Below are positions 61,788 through 64,000 of a stretch of DNA of 64,000 nucleotides, in pieces (the stretch's first letter is position 1; every line of letters begins with the position of its first letter). The position numbers and the translations under genes were made by a program. The notes below the pieces were generated by a model. That model saw only the letters and a list, made by a program, of their open reading frames with translations. It was not told the DNA's origin and did no database searches. This DNA is from Streptomyces sp. SN-593 (GTDB taxonomy: Bacteria; Actinomycetota; Actinomycetes; Streptomycetales; Streptomycetaceae): positions 1,557,501 through 1,621,500 of the forward strand of contig NZ_AP018365.1 of assembly GCF_016756395.1 (NCBI RefSeq), in the 5' to 3' direction.

Positions 61788-64000
61788 GGTCGATCTCGCC
61801 GAGCACCTGCTGCTGGTAGACGTTGGTCAGCCGCGGCCCGCGGTAGACCAGGTGGCGGTCGTAGACGATCGGCACCGTCGCGGCGTCGGACAGCACCTGG
61901 GCGTCGATCTTGGTCCACGCCGTCTTCGCCGCCGACGGGCTGGTGAGCGTGTCGGCCTGGTCGATCATGCTGTTGAGGGTGCTGTCGTCGAGGGCCGCGT
62001 AGTTGGACTCGGAGCCGGGGGCGACGAGTTGCCGCAGGAAGCCGCCCCCGGTCGGGTAGTCGCCGACCCAACCGGTGTACACCATGCCCCACTTGGCAGC
62101 CTTGAGCTTCGTGGGCGACAGCAGCGTGTCGTAGAACGCGCCGGCGTCCATGGTCTTGACGGTGACCTTGATGCCGACCTTCGCCAGCGCCGTGGCGATC
62201 GCCTCCATGGCCTGCTGGCCCTTGGACGCGCCCGCGACACCGACCAGGGTGGTGCTGAAGCCGTCCGGCTTTCCGCACGCGGTCAGTTCGGTCCTGGCGT
62301 ACTGCTCCTCGGCCTCCCCGGTGGTGGAGGAGTACATGTTGGCCTTGGGGTCGTGGCTGATGTTGGTGGGCGGCAGCATGGTGGTGGCGATGTCGCCGCC
62401 TTCGTACTGCCCGCCGAGCGCGGCCTGCACCTGCTCGCGGTCCACCGCGTAGGCGACGGCCCGGCGGCACAGGACGTCGTCGAAGGGCGCCTGGTCGGTG
62501 CTCAGGCTCAGATAGCGGGTGGCGCCGGTGTAGGCGAGGTCCGCGTCGGCCTTCCTGGACGGGTCGTTGATGACCTTCGTCTCGGTGTCGTCGTCGAGCA
62601 GCGACTGGGTGAAGTCCAGGTCGGCGCTGCCGTCGAGCACCGCCTGCTCGACGGCCTGCTGCGAGTCGTAGAGCTTCAACTGGTACCCGGTGGGCAGTTG
62701 GGAGCGCACCTGGTCGGTGCTGGCCTTCCACTCGGTGTTGCGCACCAGTTGGAGCGACTTGCCGGGGACGTACGCGGACACCTTGTACGGGCCGCTGGCC
62801 ACCGGGTGCTCCTCGTAGTCCTTGCCGCCGCCGGTGTCGGCGCTCGGCGGCACCACGGCCCCGTCGGCCATGGCGAGGATGTACGGGAAGTCCGCGTAGG
62901 GCTTGGCGAGCGTGAAGACGACGGTGCCGTCGTCGGGGGTGGCGACCGACTTCAGCCCCATCCGGCCGGGGTCGCTGTCGTCGTAGGGGCCCGGGTAGTG
63001 CTGCCCCTCGTCGAGGAGGTCGGACAGGTAGGTCGAGCCGCTGGGGTGGACGTCCTGGTCGAAGGTGCGCTCGATGCCGTACTTGACGTCCTTGGAGGTG
63101 ATCGCCGAGCCGTCCTGGAAGCGCAGGCCCTTCTTGAGGTGGAAGGTCCAGGTCAGGCCGTCGTCACTGACGCCGCCGGTGGTGGTGGCCAGGTCCGGCA
63201 CCAACTGGCGGCCCTTGTCGCCGGGCGCGGGCGCGTAGCTGACCAGGCTGCGGTAGAGCAGCCGCTGGATGTTCCAGGCGCTGGGGTCGTAGGTGTCGGC
63301 CGGGTCCAGCAGGGCGTCGGGGAAGTTCGAGGTGGCCAGGTGGACGGTGCCGCCGGTCTGCGTGGACGGGCGCACGACGCCGTTGTTGCCGCCGTTGAAC
63401 CCCGTGCCCGCCTTGCCGCCGTGGCGCTGGAGGGCGGCCTGCTGGTCCACCGGCGCGGACGTCGGCGGGTGCGGGTCGGGCCCCGGGTCCGGCTTGTCGC
63501 CGCCGAGGGCGCCGGTGGCCAGGACGACCGAGACGGTGATGCCGGCGACGGCGAGCCCGGCCACCCCGGTCAGGACCTTGCGGCGCGCGCTCCACCCGGG
63601 TGTGGGGGCGGGCGGTGTGTCGGACGGCAGGCCGACGCCCGCGGCGGGGCCGGCCGGCGGGCCCTGCCGCACGGCGGGCCGGTGCAGCGGCGGGGTTCCG
63701 TTGTTCACCGGCGGCGGGGTGCTCGGCTGGTACGGCGGGGGCAACGGCACCTGCGGGCTGCGGGAGTAGGCGGGGTGTTCGAGCGGCGCGGCAGCCGGGG
63801 TGCCGGCGCCCGCCGGGGTACCCGCGCCCGCCGGGTACGGCCCGGGTATCGGCTGCGCGGGCGGGCCCTGGGCGGGGAGCGAGGGCAGGGCGCCGCCGAC
63901 TCCGAAGGTGGCGCGCGGGTCGGCGCCGGCGGGGGGCGCCGGCGGGGACGGCTGGGCCGACGGGCGGGCGGACGCGGAGCCGGGCGCGGACCCCGGCGCG
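61765..64000 (-). CDS. Membrane-anchored ABC peptide-binding protein, partial at 5' end
   Basis: The frame runs from 61765 to the right edge, so the N-terminus is missing. From the left of the protein: a Pro/Ala/Gly-rich cytoplasmic region (more than 130 residues), one transmembrane helix near WSARRKVLTGVAGLAVAG, and an extracellular SBP family 5 domain (TVHLATSNFPDALLDPADTY; LTWTFHLKKGLRFQDGSAIT; SGPYKVSAYVPGKSLQL). The C-terminus is EIDLTALGVK. Such layouts in streptomycetes are often kinase-SBP fusions; the kinase part would lie outside. It overlaps the cobC end by 23 bases, tail to tail. Confidence 0.85.
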   Translation of the reverse strand, partial: APGSAPGSASARPSAQPSPPAPPAGADPRATFGVGGALPSLPAQGPPAQPIPGPYPAGAGTPAGAGTPAAAPLEHPAYSRSPQVPLPPPYQPSTPPPVNNGTPPLHRPAVRQGPPAGPAAGVGLPSDTPPAPTPGWSARRKVLTGVAGLAVAGITVSVVLATGALGGDKPDPGPDPHPPTSAPVDQQAALQRHGGKAGTGFNGGNNGVVRPSTQTGGTVHLATSNFPDALLDPADTYDPSAWNIQRLLYRSLVSYAPAPGDKGRQLVPDLATTTGGVSDDGLTWTFHLKKGLRFQDGSAITSKDVKYGIERTFDQDVHPSGSTYLSDLLDEGQHYPGPYDDSDPGRMGLKSVATPDDGTVVFTLAKPYADFPYILAMADGAVVPPSADTGGGKDYEEHPVASGPYKVSAYVPGKSLQLVRNTEWKASTDQVRSQLPTGYQLKLYDSQQAVEQAVLDGSADLDFTQSLLDDDTETKVINDPSRKADADLAYTGATRYLSLSTDQAPFDDVLCRRAVAYAVDREQVQAALGGQYEGGDIATTMLPPTNISHDPKANMYSSTTGEAEEQYARTELTACGKPDGFSTTLVGVAGASKGQQAMEAIATALAKVGIKVTVKTMDAGAFYDTLLSPTKLKAAKWGMVYTGWVGDYPTGGGFLRQLVAPGSESNYAALDDSTLNSMIDQADTLTSPSAAKTAWTKIDAQVLSDAATVPIVYDRHLVYRGPRLTNVYQQQVLGEIDLTALGVK

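Overview
The window is high-GC actinobacterial chromosome, almost certainly Streptomyces or a close relative. The evidence is the very high third-position GC, frequent GTG starts, a cysteine-free chaplin (ChpE type), the small GATC-binding nucleoid protein Gbn, an SGM_5486-type micro-protein beside a CynX/NimT MFS exporter, a c-di-AMP riboswitch ahead of a lytic transglycosylase-like gene, and PHO boxes ahead of a PiT transporter. The gene order (fabG-fabI, moaA, gbn, ABC-F, pit, cob cluster) resembles, from memory, the SCO18xx core region of S. coelicolor, so most of the window is conserved core with small accessory inserts.

Layout. 0.2-4.4 kb: tyrS, a 3-methyladenine glycosylase, a PEBP-family protein, an HNH endonuclease and a TauE/SafE permease. 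4.6-8.0 kb: a stomatin-like/NfeD pair, an ABC ATPase and an unknown gene. 8.3-10.7 kb: chpE and a GAF histidine kinase/NarL-type regulator pair. 10.9-14.1 kb: an SDR with an odd AT-rich insert, translationally coupled to a QueA-like gene, then a ydaO-type riboswitch and an SLT-domain exported protein. 14.2-19.7 kb: an FHA-ABC transporter, serB, sixA, a 25-bp tandem repeat array and a small membrane protein. 19.97-21.47 kb: a complete IS4-family insertion with 19-bp perfect ends and an 8-bp target duplication, lodged between a micro-gene stop codon and its terminator. 21.5-25.4 kb: micro-gene/MFS exporter, divergent GntR-type regulator, and fabG-fabI of fatty acid synthesis.

25.9-33.6 kb: tldD-tldE, kptA, small membrane proteins, moaA, a DEDDh exonuclease with BRCT domain and a zinc-finger protein. 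33.9-35.7 kb: a GH15 glucoamylase/trehalase. 35.7-39.2 kb: an Asp23/AmaP alkaline-shock-like module of five genes with a divergent partner. 39.4-42.9 kb: an enoyl-CoA hydratase, gbn (with a GATC-rich upstream region) and an ABC-F ATPase preceded by a seven-codon leaderless leader peptide. 43-48.5 kb: VOC protein, unknown gene, alpha/beta hydrolase, class II aldolase and FAD oxidoreductase. 48.6-50.4 kb: a PHO-box-controlled PiT phosphate transporter and partner. 50.6-52.3 kb: a lower-GC accessory pair (GNAT, TPR-type regulator fragment).

52.4-61.8 kb is one cobalamin operon: B12 riboswitch, a coupled 20-codon small ORF, cobD/cbiB, cobQ, a ChlI-ChlD-type chelatase subunit, cobO, cobB, and a CbiG-C/CobC fusion, nearly all joined by ATGA/GTGA overlaps. 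Converging on it is the 3' part of a membrane-anchored oligopeptide-binding protein that runs off the right edge; its long Pro-rich N-side suggests a kinase-SBP fusion, but the N-terminus is not visible. No tRNA, rRNA or CRISPR array was seen.
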